Assembly (NCBI GenBank): GCA_030268105.1
Contig: BSDZ01000017.1
Coordinates: 3,204,001-3,268,000, forward strand
Length of the DNA stretch: 64,000 nucleotides
Reading direction: 5' to 3'
Source: Volvox africanus
Taxonomy: Eukaryota; Chlorophyta; Chlorophyceae; Chlamydomonadales; Volvocaceae
Shown: positions 36,132-48,185 of the stretch, piece by piece
Position numbering within the stretch: position 1 is the stretch's first letter
Layout: each line of letters begins with the position of its first letter
The notes under the pieces: generated by a model
Databases searched by the model: none
What the model was told of the DNA's origin: nothing
Seen by the model: only the letters and a program-made list of their open reading frames with translations
Program-made: the position numbers and the translations under genes

Positions 36132-36583
36132 GAACTGCGAGCTGACCGAAAACCACAACAGCATATAGGAAGGCGATGTCATGATACGGAAACGGTGCGG
36201 GTCCTGATGATGGCCGTTGCCGCATTATGTAAGGCTTTCAATTCGTTAGGTCGGTTTGTGTCCACAGCAATTTCAGTTGGAGGGCTGCCATCGCGATGGA
36301 AACCAGTGATATGGTTGCAAATCCGCACGGTATGGCAGCGAATGCCTGCCTATTCCTTTCGGAGCCCATCACAGTATAAGCGTAGGATGTGCATCAGGTA
36401 AGAACTATTAAATGTAGCCTGATTGCGTTTTATGTTGATAACTATCGTGTCGTCGTACGTAATCCGCGCCTTAATCCTTGACCGTGAGAACACGACCGAG
36501 ATTATTGTCGGATTAGGCAAGATTACACAGGATTAAGAAGAGCCTGATCCGTCCAAGTTAATCCAAGTGTAAACGCCCTCTTA

Positions 36584-36950
36584 ACCATTCGACGACTACA
36601 AACCAGGGATCGGTAACAAATTGGTTTAGGTTCTCAGTGATTAATCCTTACATTTTTTAAAATTGGAAGGGACTTTATGTAACATGATGAACATAATGCC
36701 TTCGCTGAGGTCCGGAGGCTCCGCGCAAACACTCGCTACGCGCGCATGGGCATGCAACGCTGAAGGCAAGGAAGTAATCAATCAAGATGCTTGGTTGCAC
36801 GGGAACATTCCGCGTACAGAATGCTATCCCGCTTACATCATACACAGGTGTGCTGCAACCCTCAACAGGCGCAACCGCACTTTTAGCGTGCGCTGAGGGA
36901 ATTAAAGATGCTCATCTTGGCATTCGTTGTCTGAGCCACTGGTTTTGCCA
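36584..36950. other. flank of Harbinger element
   Basis: Short spacer. A plus-strand frame open from 36787 runs into the uS7-like segment, so part of this may encode an organelle-targeting leader. Confidence 0.3.
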
Positions 36951-37011
36951 AGCCGCTGTGGGAGACATCGTCGCAATCGCTGCAATATGCTCAACGCGTT
37001 CGCCCGACGCC

Positions 37012-37398
37012 ATGTCCATGTCGACGACAGCAGCAGCATCTTCATCAGCGGCAGGCCATCGAACTCAGCAGGAACGATTGGAACCTGTTGCAGATATTTC
37101 CCCGTCACGGCTTGCCAAGTTGGCGGATGAGTTAGACGGCCCAAGTGCTTCCGGGTCTGGAGGTAAGGGCCGCCAGATCCGGCAAAACCGGCGACCAACG
37201 CGCGCAGTAGCCGATCCCTCAACATCGGACTCCGGCTGGGGAGTGTCTAACGATACACAGGTCAAGGCGGTGTTCGACAAACTGGTGGGGAATCTCACAA
37301 AGTCGGGCAAGAAGGCCACGGCACGGCGCCTCGTGCTGGATGCCGTGCGGTTGATGCAAGGTCATTTACGCAAGGGAGACCTTGATAAGATTAAGTAG
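37012..37398 (+). CDS. organellar ribosomal protein uS7-like, N-terminal part only
   Basis: The frame holds a Ser/Ala-rich leader, a low-complexity basic linker and then VFDKLVGNLTKSGKKATARR followed by LVLDAVRLMQ. This resembles the first conserved helices of bacterial/mitochondrial uS7 (pattern KFVNILM-DGKKSTAESIVY-ALE). In green algae the mitochondrial uS7 is nuclear-encoded. The frame stops after DLDKIK. I could not find the rest of uS7 (the region around GG-TYQVP) in the next 1.4 kb, so this is a partial gene, a missed intron structure, or a chance resemblance. ATG at 37012 is one of several possible starts; the frame is open further upstream. It lies 0.4 kb from the Harbinger insertion. 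Confidence 0.4.
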   Translation: MSMSTTAAASSSAAGHRTQQERLEPVADISPSRLAKLADELDGPSASGSGGKGRQIRQNRRPTRAVADPSTSDSGWGVSNDTQVKAVFDKLVGNLTKSGKKATARRLVLDAVRLMQGHLRKGDLDKIK

Positions 37399-38860
37399 CG
37401 TAAGAGAGAGGGTTGTTGTCACTTACAGTGATGAGAATGAGGGTTGTTGCGGGACTTAGGATGTGTGATTATGTGCTGGGGTAACGAGGTATGTATAGGA
37501 AAATTCTGTCAGTGGGGATAATGAATTGATTCCTGCACGCTGCATGGGACCACGCCGCAGGCGCACTGCCTCGAGTCGCTTGGGTTTGGAAGTGTGCAGG
37601 CCTGTACGGATAGGCAGTCGAGGCCTTTATTTTATTATCAATTTGAATGGCATGTGCCTGCTATTGCTGCACACTTGTTGTGGACACCACTGCTCTATTC
37701 GACTGAGTGCTGCTTGCCTGTTGCAATAGGTGCAGTGAGCGGAGGGACCCAATATCCTGGTGTTTGTGCAGATCATGGCTTCATGGGCCATAACGTCGTC
37801 CCCTCCTAGAATGCTTGGAGATACATCCAAACTGCAGTTTGGACCTATAACCAAGTTTAGGGGAAGCTGGTGATAAGGATAGGGGATAGGTGAAAGGTGG
37901 TGTGGCACAAGGGGCCTTGGTGAAACCTTTGTAGATGGACGAAAACTGCCAGTGGCTAAGCACAACCCTAAGTGTCCCGCACTCAGCAACAGGAGACAGT
38001 TGCCGTATTCCACAAGCAAAATGATGTAACAGACGTCGGTGGGTGGGTGGCCAGTCAAGATGCACATAACATTAGAAACAGACACGTCTCTATTTAAGAC
38101 TTTCGCTGTTCAACGTTTCAAAGGTTGGGGTCTTGTCGATGCCATCACCCATGACGTTACGGTTACATTTCCGTATGAAGACACAGTACGTCAGGCGTCG
38201 CCAAGTCGGGGAAAGTGCACTGGACCTGGACTAACCCAACTCTTGCACTGCTCAGGAGCGCTCGACCACCAAACAATCAAATGTTGACTGTCATTATACT
38301 CGAGCTTGACATGTCTGGTGCTTACAATCAGCAACCGAATGTTTTTCGGTATGGAGCGTGCTTGCGATAGCGTGCAGTTTGGGCTGCCTGGTTGCCCAAG
38401 ATACCGCAGCAGATCTCGAGTGTTTCGTAAGCTGTCAACGCATTCCGCATGCACAGCTCCTAGCCACAATGCCTCGTACATGAAGGTCGATTTTGACAAT
38501 CTGTACCGAACACAGCTTTCCTCATCCCGCCAGGGCAGTTCTGATCATCGACAAAGTCGGCCCCTGCTTGTTGCTACAGCCAGTCTAGTCACAACTCCCT
38601 GACAACATGCGTCCCTAGCAACCCAAAGCCCTCCATCGCAGCTGGCAGGGCGTGACGTTGAGGAAAACCATCCTAATCAGATTGTTGACCCAACCCCAGA
38701 CAAGATCTCACCAGTTACATCCCGCGGAACTAACTGTCTTTTATGCCCAAACGTCCAAGCTCCTTACACGCCGCAAATGGGCGTTCCTGCGATATGCGCC
38801 GCCTGCCACTCGAAGAACGCATGCTGGACCGCTATTTCCTCCCCTCGACCTACCCGCCCC
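37399..38860. other. spacer, no supported gene
   Basis: No convincing exons. A plus-strand TTACA at about 38713-38717 reads as TGTAA about 145 bases past the CCT4 stop and is a good candidate for its polyadenylation signal. Confidence 0.4.
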
Positions 38861-41800
38861 TTATCGTGTGGGTACTATGTCATCAATCTTGAGGATCATC
38901 CTGACGCACTCCGTGGCAAGGGTGATGGCACTGGTGGTGACCAGGAGCGGCTGAACGACGTCCCCCTCCAACATGTTTGTGATGCACCCCTGCGTTAGCG
39001 AATGGTGCGGTGCACGGCCCCTAATGCTAGAACGGTGCTATGGAAAAGCAAAGGATGCGCAAGGTAACTGTTGACTACGGTGAATAGGTGTGCATACATA
39101 CTGCCTCGACATACATACTGAACTTGACTAGATGTGGCACCCACTTTGGCAGCGCCCGTTCCTGACTTGGATTGAGGAGTGAAACGCGATGTGGCACGCG
39201 ATGGACACCATGGACGCACACAGCTTCATCATTGTCAACATCGCCACGGCCCCTGTCCACTTCTGTGGTCTAGCATGGACGGAAGTTGTCTAGAAGTAAA
39301 GCCTCAACCAGTGTCGTTTGTGATCTAAAAGCTGACGAAATCATTACGATAATAAATTGTAACCGCAAGTTTTGCTCCCGCTCACAAAACCTGTTAAGAG
39401 GGGAATACGATTTCTTATAGCGCTTCTCGATGTCATACCTTTTTGACGTTAATTCCCGCATACTTTTCCCCCGCTGCGTGCAGCTTCCGCAGCTCCGTGA
39501 CGATGTTGATAGGGTTGAGACCCGCGTTTTCCGACAAGGTATATGGCACCACCTCAAGTGCCTCAGCGAATGCGCGAACACAGAAGGACTCCATGCCCTA
39601 GAAACACAAACAACAGACACGAATTAGTTGAGCAAATGTTGAGTAAAGAATCGTCTTGAGAATCCACCATGAGATAAGAAACTCCACATACACATTACCA
39701 AGGCACACCGGAATGCTTTCACCGCCACACTGTTGGCACCATCGACGATAGACCCATTCCCCACTTCCCACATCGCTCCCATTAACCCATCGCATAACGC
39801 TCTTCCAAGCTCGCCACCTGACGAAGTGAGACGTCACGTGTATGCCATTGTCACTGCAGGCTCCATCATATCAACATGCTTCGCCCCGTCCGTCTCACCT
39901 GCAGCGTTTTGCTCCAGTGCGCCAGCTGCATGGACACCTGGACCTCTGGGGAGGACCCTCCTGCAATCAGGAAGCGCTTGTTGACCAGGCAGCGGATGAC
40001 ACACAACGCGTCGTGAAGGGAGCGGTCCGCCTCCTGGAAGGGTGCGTCCATGCGACAGAGAGGTAACGACAGGCGACGTTCTGGGAATACATAAAGGAAC
40101 AAAAATCAGAGCGAGAGTAAGAGCTGTGGGAGATCGTTACCACAAGAACTAGAACACAGAATATGGCAGAAGCACAAGCAAGCCACGGTGCTCCATGCTT
40201 GAAGCATCTCACGATTGCTGACGAAGTCCGATAAGCAGGGGTACAGAAGGACGACATGGATTGCGAGCCATCGTGAAAGCAGGCATCCGAACTTACACTC
40301 AACCGGAGCGCAAATACGATGATATGCCGGTAAGTGTCCGCTCTACTGCTTTATCGTGCCGAATGACGTGAATTAGGATAGGCAGTGACTTAAACGTGGG
40401 AAGTGCCTCACATGTTGGTATAGCCACGTCTGCCCCAAAATGTTAGTAGCCTCAGGTAGCCTGGTAATAAAATATCTTGGCCTTAAATGTACAGTACAAG
40501 TACCGACCGATAAATGTTCTCACCTCAAGAACCATTTTGTTGCTACCCCGCAGCAGCACCGTGGCGGTTCGCCCCTTGTTCTCGATGCCCGTGATCTTAA
40601 CCACGCGGCCCTTGCCCACCTACAGGGAGAGGCAAATCAGCAGTGGCGGCGCTATGACCAATACCGCAGATCTACCACTTCGTTATCCCCATTCACCGCA
40701 TCCACAGAAAATTCCAGCGAGGTAGACCCGTTACAGGACAAGCAATAACAGGACAGCAGGCAGAGTAGATCTGAGCACCGAGGAAAGCCGTTGCAGGTTA
40801 ACCATGTGACCATGACCATGAAAATACGAGTCGCCAGGTCTGCAGACCCTTCTGATTCCAAGCACGCCTGTCAATGGCTGTATGCCCCTTGCGGCTCATT
40901 CGAACCGCCCTTAGCTTCGAACTGCATTCAGGTACATCGGTTCCTTTCCACACAACCACGAGCTCGACCTCATTTTCAGACAATATCGAAAATTTCGGGC
41001 TCCATCTCCCCAAAGCAACCAGACCCTGTCCCACAGCATACCTCGACTTCCTCCACCAGCTTAGCCGAGCCCAGCTTCTCTGGCTTCATGTTATCCACAT
41101 GGGCGATGGGCAGACAGCCGAGCGTCTTGGAAATGAGCTCAATCTCATCACGCTCGATGTCGCGCACCACCATGATCTTTGCCTTGGCCTGAACCAGATA
41201 AGCAGGGAGCGGCGGTACTGACCACATGACCGCGAACCGGACCCGTCCGGCTCAACACCGTGTGTTTTATACAACCAACCGTTATAAAAAAATTATTCAA
41301 TGATGACAAGTCGCTGGTACCTTCACCACACCCACATGTACCTCTTTTCCTTTCCAATCCTCCTTCCTTACTTGTTACCCTCCCTCCAGTCCCGCACCAG
41401 GTAGTGGAGAGCCAGGTCTGTAACAGCATCGCGAAGAATGGACTTCTGGATAAGCAGCACGTTGCATCCCGAAGCCTTGATCTTCTTGACCACGGACAGG
41501 ATGTAATTCCGCTCCTCCTTGTAAATGCGGTCCATCTAGGTAAGGCGAGAGGGAAGACGTGGACGTCCATGCATCGGAGGACCAGACCGACGAACAGAAG
41601 GGCAGGGAAGAGTTGTGTGAAGAATGGAGGCGATAAGCGCCCACTTAAGGGCTCATGTCGACTCCAACACCCTTCAATAGCACCTAGCAGGCACAGATGC
41701 AATTTCCCACCCGACCGAGCCCATCACACCTCTATGGCGACGGATTGGTGGCCTCCCTCCCTCCAGGTGGCCCCTCTCCCCCCGTTCCGCGACCTGCGCT

Positions 41801-44800
41801 GCAATGGCCTACCCACCTGGTTGTAATCCGAAACAACGACGTTATTCTCGATGTCCGTCTTCGGCGGGGATATCTGGAACTGGATCAGCCCAACCTTGGC
41901 ATCCTCCATGCGGGTGGGCCCGCCCGCAGACTTAGCGGCCTGAGGGTTGACCAACCAAATGGAAACGAGCGACGGAAATCATCGTCCGTAACAATGTATG
42001 GAGAATGGGATGCGAGATGGCTGCCATTGAGGGAGAGGAGCAACTAGGCGACAAACAGCAAGTTTGCTTCTCTGGAACCACAGCACAACTTCACCGGCAT
42101 TTCAGGGGACTGAAATTCAGGAGACTGAAGGGTTATCGTAACAAAAGCATGAGCAAAGGAGGTGAAGTCAGTACTGTTGTGGTTTCAAGCCGCTGTGCAG
42201 AGTAATCTTTCCTGCTTCGCGACCTGCCACACCGCGCCTAAATTTTCTGGCCAGAGCCGCATCCCTGGACAAGTCTTCTTCGTGCCGAAGGTGGAGTAAC
42301 CGATATCTGGCTGCAACCTATGTACCCACCTTTTGATCAAATACCATGCCATCGACCATTTCTGAGTCGTCAATGGTTCCTCCAGCCTTGGCAACCACCT
42401 GAGACAGAAAATGGGATTAGCTGACCTCACTGCATGAATCATCGACGTCAGATGCGCCTTTTTCAATACAAAATAGCACTAAAATGCTATCTTTACCAAA
42501 AGAGGCAGCATAGATGGAGGACGGGTGCCGCAATCTGCAATTGCCCTGCGACAGACAAGCTACAGCACAAACAGAAGAGCCCGGCTGGGACTAAGGAGCT
42601 GGGCATTTCGGGATGGGCCGAACGGTGCTGTTTGATGGTCCTCACGTCTCTATGATGGTCAGAACCCTCAAAACCCGGACGCAGCCGTTGTGCTGTGCAG
42701 CTTTCACATCGGTTCCTCACTGTGTGCACCCCGACGTTCTTGTTTCTACGCTGCGCACAGCTGCTCGACCTTAGCGGGCGGTTCCGCCATACCACTCTGG
42801 CCAACCATAAGTCCGTCAGGACGCACCATAAATCCATAAGACCATAAGTCCGTCAGGCATGACAGTAATCGCCATACGAATCTTTTCCGGTTGGTTAAGA
42901 CAAAGATTAAGACTACAGTCAGCGCTGTCCCTGCCATCACATTCAAACACTCCGATAACTTATTAACCTCTTATCCCCACCTTGATGTCCCGCAGATCCA
43001 ACATGTTGGGTCGGGCGGGGTCCATCACCCGCAACACCGCGTCAACCGCCATGGGGGACAGCAGCGAAGAGTACTGAGACACCACCTTGGAGGAAAGGGA
43101 GCTGCAGCCCATGGACAGGGCCGGGAAGGCTTTTGGGTAAGCTGTATAGCGAGCAGGGCAGGAGGTAGACAGAGAGGCGCCGAGGCACCCACGTCCAAAA
43201 CTGTCTACCATTTACTCCATACGCTATGCTGCTAACCAACCAACAACGCGAGACTGTCAGGCTTAATTGTATGCCACCAAGGGATGCCGAGGACGTATCT
43301 ATGACCCTTCTAGGCAGGTAGGAACACGTTTAACACGTTTTCCACGCTGCATGTGAGATAAGCTTAACACTTATTCATTAGCGGCAATACCACTTGCAGT
43401 GGTCGTCAACAATTCTTTATCACCTTCCAATCCCTTCATCCCTTGAGTCCTCCCCCCTCATCGTACGTTATATAAGCATGCAACGCTGCCATGCCCCTCC
43501 CCGTTTCCTTGCGCCCCACACAGCCACGGTAAATTTGCCGCTTCCCCCCTTACGTCCTCCTTCCTCCTTCATTACCGGACGGGGGCGTAGTCTACACTAT
43601 CCCCCCCCCCCGAAAAACAAAGCAGTATGGCGGGAACTCACGTGTTAGCAGCCCGGATGAGCGCCTCGCGATCCTCCATGTCCACCGGAATGGCGATGGA
43701 CTCAAGAATCTGTTCGGTAAACCAGATTCAGGGTCATAGAAGGACAGGAAAGGCATGAGCCCTGCGCTTCTCCGCTGGTCACACTAAACACCACATTGAC
43801 GTGCTGTTGAGGTGCGCCATATTGGATGCCTTGCAGTGTGTGTGCGCTGCGGCGCTTTAATATTTACAGCTCTTGCGCTGAAATGCTGTCCCAAGCTGTA
43901 AGAGATCCCAAAGGACTTGAAGCCCAGTGCACACACGTGCCCCATGCTAGCGCAGTCGAGTGTAACTTGCAACTTACGAGGAACTGCGCAGAATTGATTT
44001 CCAGCTGCAATCCGCCAAGCAACAACTGTTCTTGCACACAGTTTAATGGATAGCTTATGCGGTCCCAACCATGGTGGCATCCCTAGTTTCGGTGACGATT
44101 GTTCCAGTTACTTATCTGCCAGCCCCATTACCATTGCCGGGGACTGGTAATCGTATGCAGGTGCGGTGCGCCATCAACCTCTTGTTAGCACATCTCCGAC
44201 CGCTCCCGTATGTGAAAGGATATGCGCAAAGACCAACAGGCCTGCTCTAGGTCGTCCCCCTTTCTCGCACCTCACAGGCCTTTGCTGAGGCCTTGTTGAA
44301 CGAGTCAGATATGATGGTTGGGTGCACCCCCTTCTCCAAAAGCTCCTGGCACTTTTTGAGGAGCGCTCCGCAAATGACAACGACCGACGTCGTACCGTCA
44401 CCCGCAACTACGTCCTGTCAACATGTTGTTTACGTGTTTGTACGCGTCAATCGCATGTCTGCTGTCGTAAAACGGTTTCCCCGGCCTACACAGCTGGGTG
44501 CAATGTTAGGGCGTTACCTGGGACTTGGATAGTTCTACAAGCATCTTGGCGGCCGGTTGAGTGACGGTCATCTTTTGAAGGATTGTGGCACCATCGTTGG
44601 TAATAATAACCTCGCCATTCGGAGCAGCCACCTGGATATTGCCCGTTTCCAGTGATCCTTACAGCGTTCGGCGCGCATGCGGTCCCCGCTTATGCAACTG
44701 TCTTACCATTTTATCCATGCCGCGGGGCCCAAGACTTGTCCGCACAGCATCTGCAACGGCTTTAGCTGCTTCTATGTTTGAAGTGCGGACGTCTTTCTTC

Positions 44801-44924
44801 CTGGCACTCTCCCTGCGTCACGCGGGCGCACGCCAGCCGTCATGGTCCAGACGCGTTATTTAGACAATACGATTTGCAGGTGTAACGCCTACTTGTAAAG
44901 CTCGTTTTTTTGTTTCGGTGGCAT
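38861..44924 (-). CDS. CCT4: T-complex protein 1 subunit delta (CCT4), 14 exons
   Basis: This is a subunit of the cytosolic chaperonin CCT/TRiC, which folds actin and tubulin. Minus-strand exons are 44924-44893, 44812-44707, 44631-44518, 44414-44271, 43709-43642, 43101-42981, 42398-42330, 41939-41817, 41535-41398, 41188-41042, 40619-40524, 40033-39899, 39597-39439 and 38989-38861. All junctions keep phase and give 526 residues (human CCT4 is 539). Nucleotide-binding motifs are [10 protein letters not shown] (37-46) and AGDGTTS (88-94). The delta assignment rests on [66 protein letters not shown], and the C-terminal [16 protein letters not shown]. The tiny first exon encodes [15 protein letters not shown] follows the stop by about 145 bases. 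The gene looks intact. Confidence 0.95.
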
Positions 44925-47900
44925 CCCTCTGGTTTAGCGGTAAAAGGTTTAGATCGGCGGCAAGAGCTCTCGAACTTCCTCAGGAGTCACAAATTTTTGA
45001 TGTAGAAAGTTAACGGTATGCTATTAGACAGGTAAGTAACAAGACCTGGCGAAACTTAAGACATTTTTGCGATGTGCAATTCCCCGCCAAACATTTACGA
45101 CGTCACTCAACCAACGGTAGAAGACTAATACGTAGGTAAATGAATAATCTTTTCGGCATAAAATGCAAATAAGTAGTAACACACTGATAGTTGCTTGGAA
45201 ATTGAACCATGGAACATGTGATGGTGCGTGATGCATCATTGCAAAGCTGTAGGCAAATCAAGCATAAATACCTTTGTGAAACGACAGGGATGGTATCCAA
45301 AAGGCCAAATTGTTCCTTGGCGGTGGATGAATGCTAGGTAGACGCGGGACTCTCGCAGTCTGCGAACAGGTTGATCCACATATGCGCAATACGCCATAGG
45401 ATATGTTATGCAGGATAGCTGCTCAAGTCCATTCGGGCGCACGGCACCCTGCGGTCTCAGTCCCTCTTTCAAACCACCACCATTGCTGCCAAGTCGCGCT
45501 TCCAGTCAGCATGTCCTAACTGGGCTACGTGTGTTTTGACAAACTCAGGTGTTCGGGACCGGCGTCCTATGTTTTACATTAGGGAGACGAAGTATGAGGC
45601 CCGGTATACGTATTTGGGTGGTGGAGATCAAAGATATGGCACACGGAATACCCCATTTGTGTCGAAATCCTGTAGGTGTTCGGGCAGAGCTCACACATAA
45701 TTGTTCAGTACACACTACGATTGTGCAAGGTACAGTCTTACATGTTCACACAACACAGGCATGTTGCATGCATTAGCTACTGCCCGACCCCTGCCTTGCG
45801 CCGCCGCCTGGCATTCAGCAAGGCAAACCCGCAAAGGCAGGCCACTCGAGCAAGTTTGCGATTGGTTGACCAATAACACCCATGCATGGTGCCCCCATAT
45901 TTTAGGTGCTATGATTCATGAAGTCGCACAGTGAGCATATCTACCAGGGGTCCCCTGATTTCTACATTCACACACTCCTTTGTTGCATTCCACTTCGGAA
46001 CGTGCTTAAATTACTATGGTCTCGGAAGCAAAGCAACTTAGATATGGATTAACTTCAACCGTAGCCGGGAGCACTGGCTGGCGCGTCTATCCTGATATGC
46101 TATCATATTGAATGGACACCCTGCTGCCCTGCGGCAGTCAACACATTATGATGAACATATGTATAATACTGCCCTCGTCTGCTCCCCCTAATTGCCCTCG
46201 TCTGTTCCATGTGGAGCAGCCTGCCTTCGAGGCAGCGTAACCGCGCTGAGAAAGGTACAGAGAGAAATAGAGGGGTGTGGCCTTGCGTGCATGAGGATTT
46301 CTTGCCCCAGACAGAGAATCCCTGACGGATATTGCGAAAAGAGTCCACCTCACTCAACACCCATTGGAAACCTGATGTTCTCTCAGTAGCGCGCAGCAAG
46401 CGTGATACCGTAAATTTATCGCCTGGTCGGCTCTGGGGCGGGTTTTGATTCTGGGGTCGGTCTGGTCAGCTCTGTCTTGTGTTAGCAGCATCCTGAAATC
46501 CAGTCATCAGATTGATAACAAGCAGACGGGCAGTCGTGTAGCCATCAGCACCCATGTACCCAGCAATATCTCCAGTAGCAATTTCTATGTGGGCGAACCT
46601 TTCCGGGAAGCGAACCTTGAGAACCTGTAACGTTATGCAACCTGAACCGATCCCTCATGTATCTGCTGCTGATGAACATGTAGCTCCACCCGGGGTGGGG
46701 GGCCCGGATGTGGCCCGGATGTGTAATGCCCCCGATCCATCACTCCGAGTCTTATTATCAAAAGGCAAGAGTGTTCTTACCTGTCTGGTTGACAGTCTTT
46801 GCAACATCCCTTGCTGTCGAAGGTTAGTAGCACGCTCTCTCTCTCTCTATATATATATATATGTATATCAAAAGGCTAATCTCAAACGGAAAAATGGAAT
46901 AAGTCAGAGATTTGCCTTAGAATCCCCCCGTTTCCCCAACACACACACACACACACACACTCACACAGATGGACATCACCAGCCTCAGCTATCCAGCTGC
47001 CGCAGCAGCACTGCATGCAGTACCCATCGTACGAGGGCCCTTCCCTGCCTTCTTGCGAGAGACTTCCCAAAGGAGCGTGTTCTGTCCGACAGGGCGAAGC
47101 TAGACGGCAAAGTAAGTACGAATGTTACGGATGCATACACTCGCGCACGTAACAAAGCCTACTGTTCAACAATTTTGGCTAGTCTACAGCAAATCACTTG
47201 TATTTACGGGATAAGATGCGAAGATGATCCTCCATGGTCGTACTCGATGGCACGGATGGGGTGGGGGAGAGATCTACATGCTAGCGTTTATAAAAAGCCA
47301 TGTGTGCAACAAGTAACTTCGATGGCCATGCCCGGGACAAGAAGACCATCCACAGCTTGCCAATGCAAGGAACATGTGACCAACCTTGAGCATTCTATCC
47401 ACAGCCAACTAGTCAGACAGCAACTGGTGTCGTCCGTTCCAATCCCCTCCGGTCAGTACATGGCTTGCAAACCCCCCAGCCCCCTGGCATGCACCCTTAA
47501 TGAATGCACTCCAGGAACAGACCCACGGGCAGCCTTCCAACTCCAAACCCCCACACCTGCTACCAAGTAACCCTCCCAAAAGAACTCAATATCCTCCACA
47601 GATGGAATAGGCAGCCTCAGCAGCCACCACTACTACCTCACCGCGTCTGCCAGCGATCGAGAAAGGTCTCATCACCTCCGCGGGCGGGACGGCTGATTAG
47701 GACGTTTGTTCGGTAAAATCTGGTGAGCGGCGGTTGACGCAGTATGTAAAATATTAAATGAAAATGAATGAAAGGGAAGGGAGGGGGACCATCCAAGGTC
47801 CCCCTCCCTCCTCTTTCATTGCACATTGCCACGTGCAAAACCGCTCTTACCTGCGTTTCCCATTGCAAGTCCTTAAGGGCTTTCTACTTCTCACAGCATC

Positions 47901-48185
47901 CTATCAATTTGGGTCACTCGCACAACCTTCTTAAATGCCATGGCATCAATGTGCGAGACTGTGCAGATCATAATCATATGTGTACACGAACAGTACACAA
48001 GCCGCTTCGAGCCTTGTCAGGAATGTGCAGTAAAATTTGTGCTCAGTGAAGCAGTGCTTACCACCGTTGAAAGACAATGCCCTTCCAAGACATGAGTAAA
48101 CGAGTGAGCGCATGCATGCACCATCTTCTATCCGCGCGCCGATCCGCTGCTTGTCCAACACTCAGCATAAAAACAGCCCACACAG
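44925..48185. other. spacer with simple repeats
   Basis: This holds the CCT4 promoter region and the 3' flank of the receptor kinase. A minus-strand stretch at about 46634-46475 starts after a plausible acceptor (GTTACAG) and encodes VLKVRFPERFAHIEIATGDI, which reads like protein, but I cannot link it to other exons or name a family. The 338-residue plus-strand frame at 46554-47570 lies opposite it and contains simple repeats. Confidence 0.3.
46834..46962. repeat. microsatellites (CT)n, (TA)n and (CA)n
   Basis: A CT run leads into a TA run at about 46838-46866, and a CA run of about ten units lies at about 46938-46960. These are ordinary simple repeats. Confidence 0.85.

Larger units (their letters stand above)
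32441..36160. mobile_element. nested Ty1/copia sequence arranged as an inverted repeat
   Basis: Copia sequence of one family occurs in both orientations. Left arm (minus sense, about 32501-33819) and right arm (plus sense, about 33982-35478) each run: RNase H/pol end (TEQLADVLTKSLPKEKF), polypurine tract, LTR, gag with a zinc knuckle (CTWCGRLGHVEEKC). The left arm lacks about 150-200 bases of pol present on the right. On the right, sequence continues to a protease segment (WWLDSSSKYHITGDRQV near 35720-35760). LTR-start sequence on the minus strand occurs at 36141-36160 and LTR-end-like sequence at about 32446-32475. CATATAG occurs at 32434-32440 and 36162-36168 and may be a target duplication. 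Frames are broken. Confidence 0.75.
31210..36580. mobile_element. PIF/Harbinger DNA transposon, with nested copia sequence
   Basis: Terminal inverted repeats begin GAGGGCGTTTACACTTGGAT. The arms 31210-31243 and 36547-36580 match at 33 of 34 positions. The element is flanked by TTA (31207-31209 and 36581-36583), the TWA target duplication typical of PIF/Harbinger. Subterminal zones carry several GGATTA-type motifs at both ends. A transposase remnant lies on the minus strand (31698-32386). Most of the 5.4 kb between is inserted Ty1/copia sequence (about 32441-36160), so the element is non-autonomous now. Confidence 0.87.

Noticed and set aside
46554..47570. 338-residue plus-strand ORF
   Set aside because: It runs through CT/TA/CA microsatellites, has no recognisable motif, and lies opposite a minus-strand stretch that looks more like protein. 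Length alone is not evidence in this composition.
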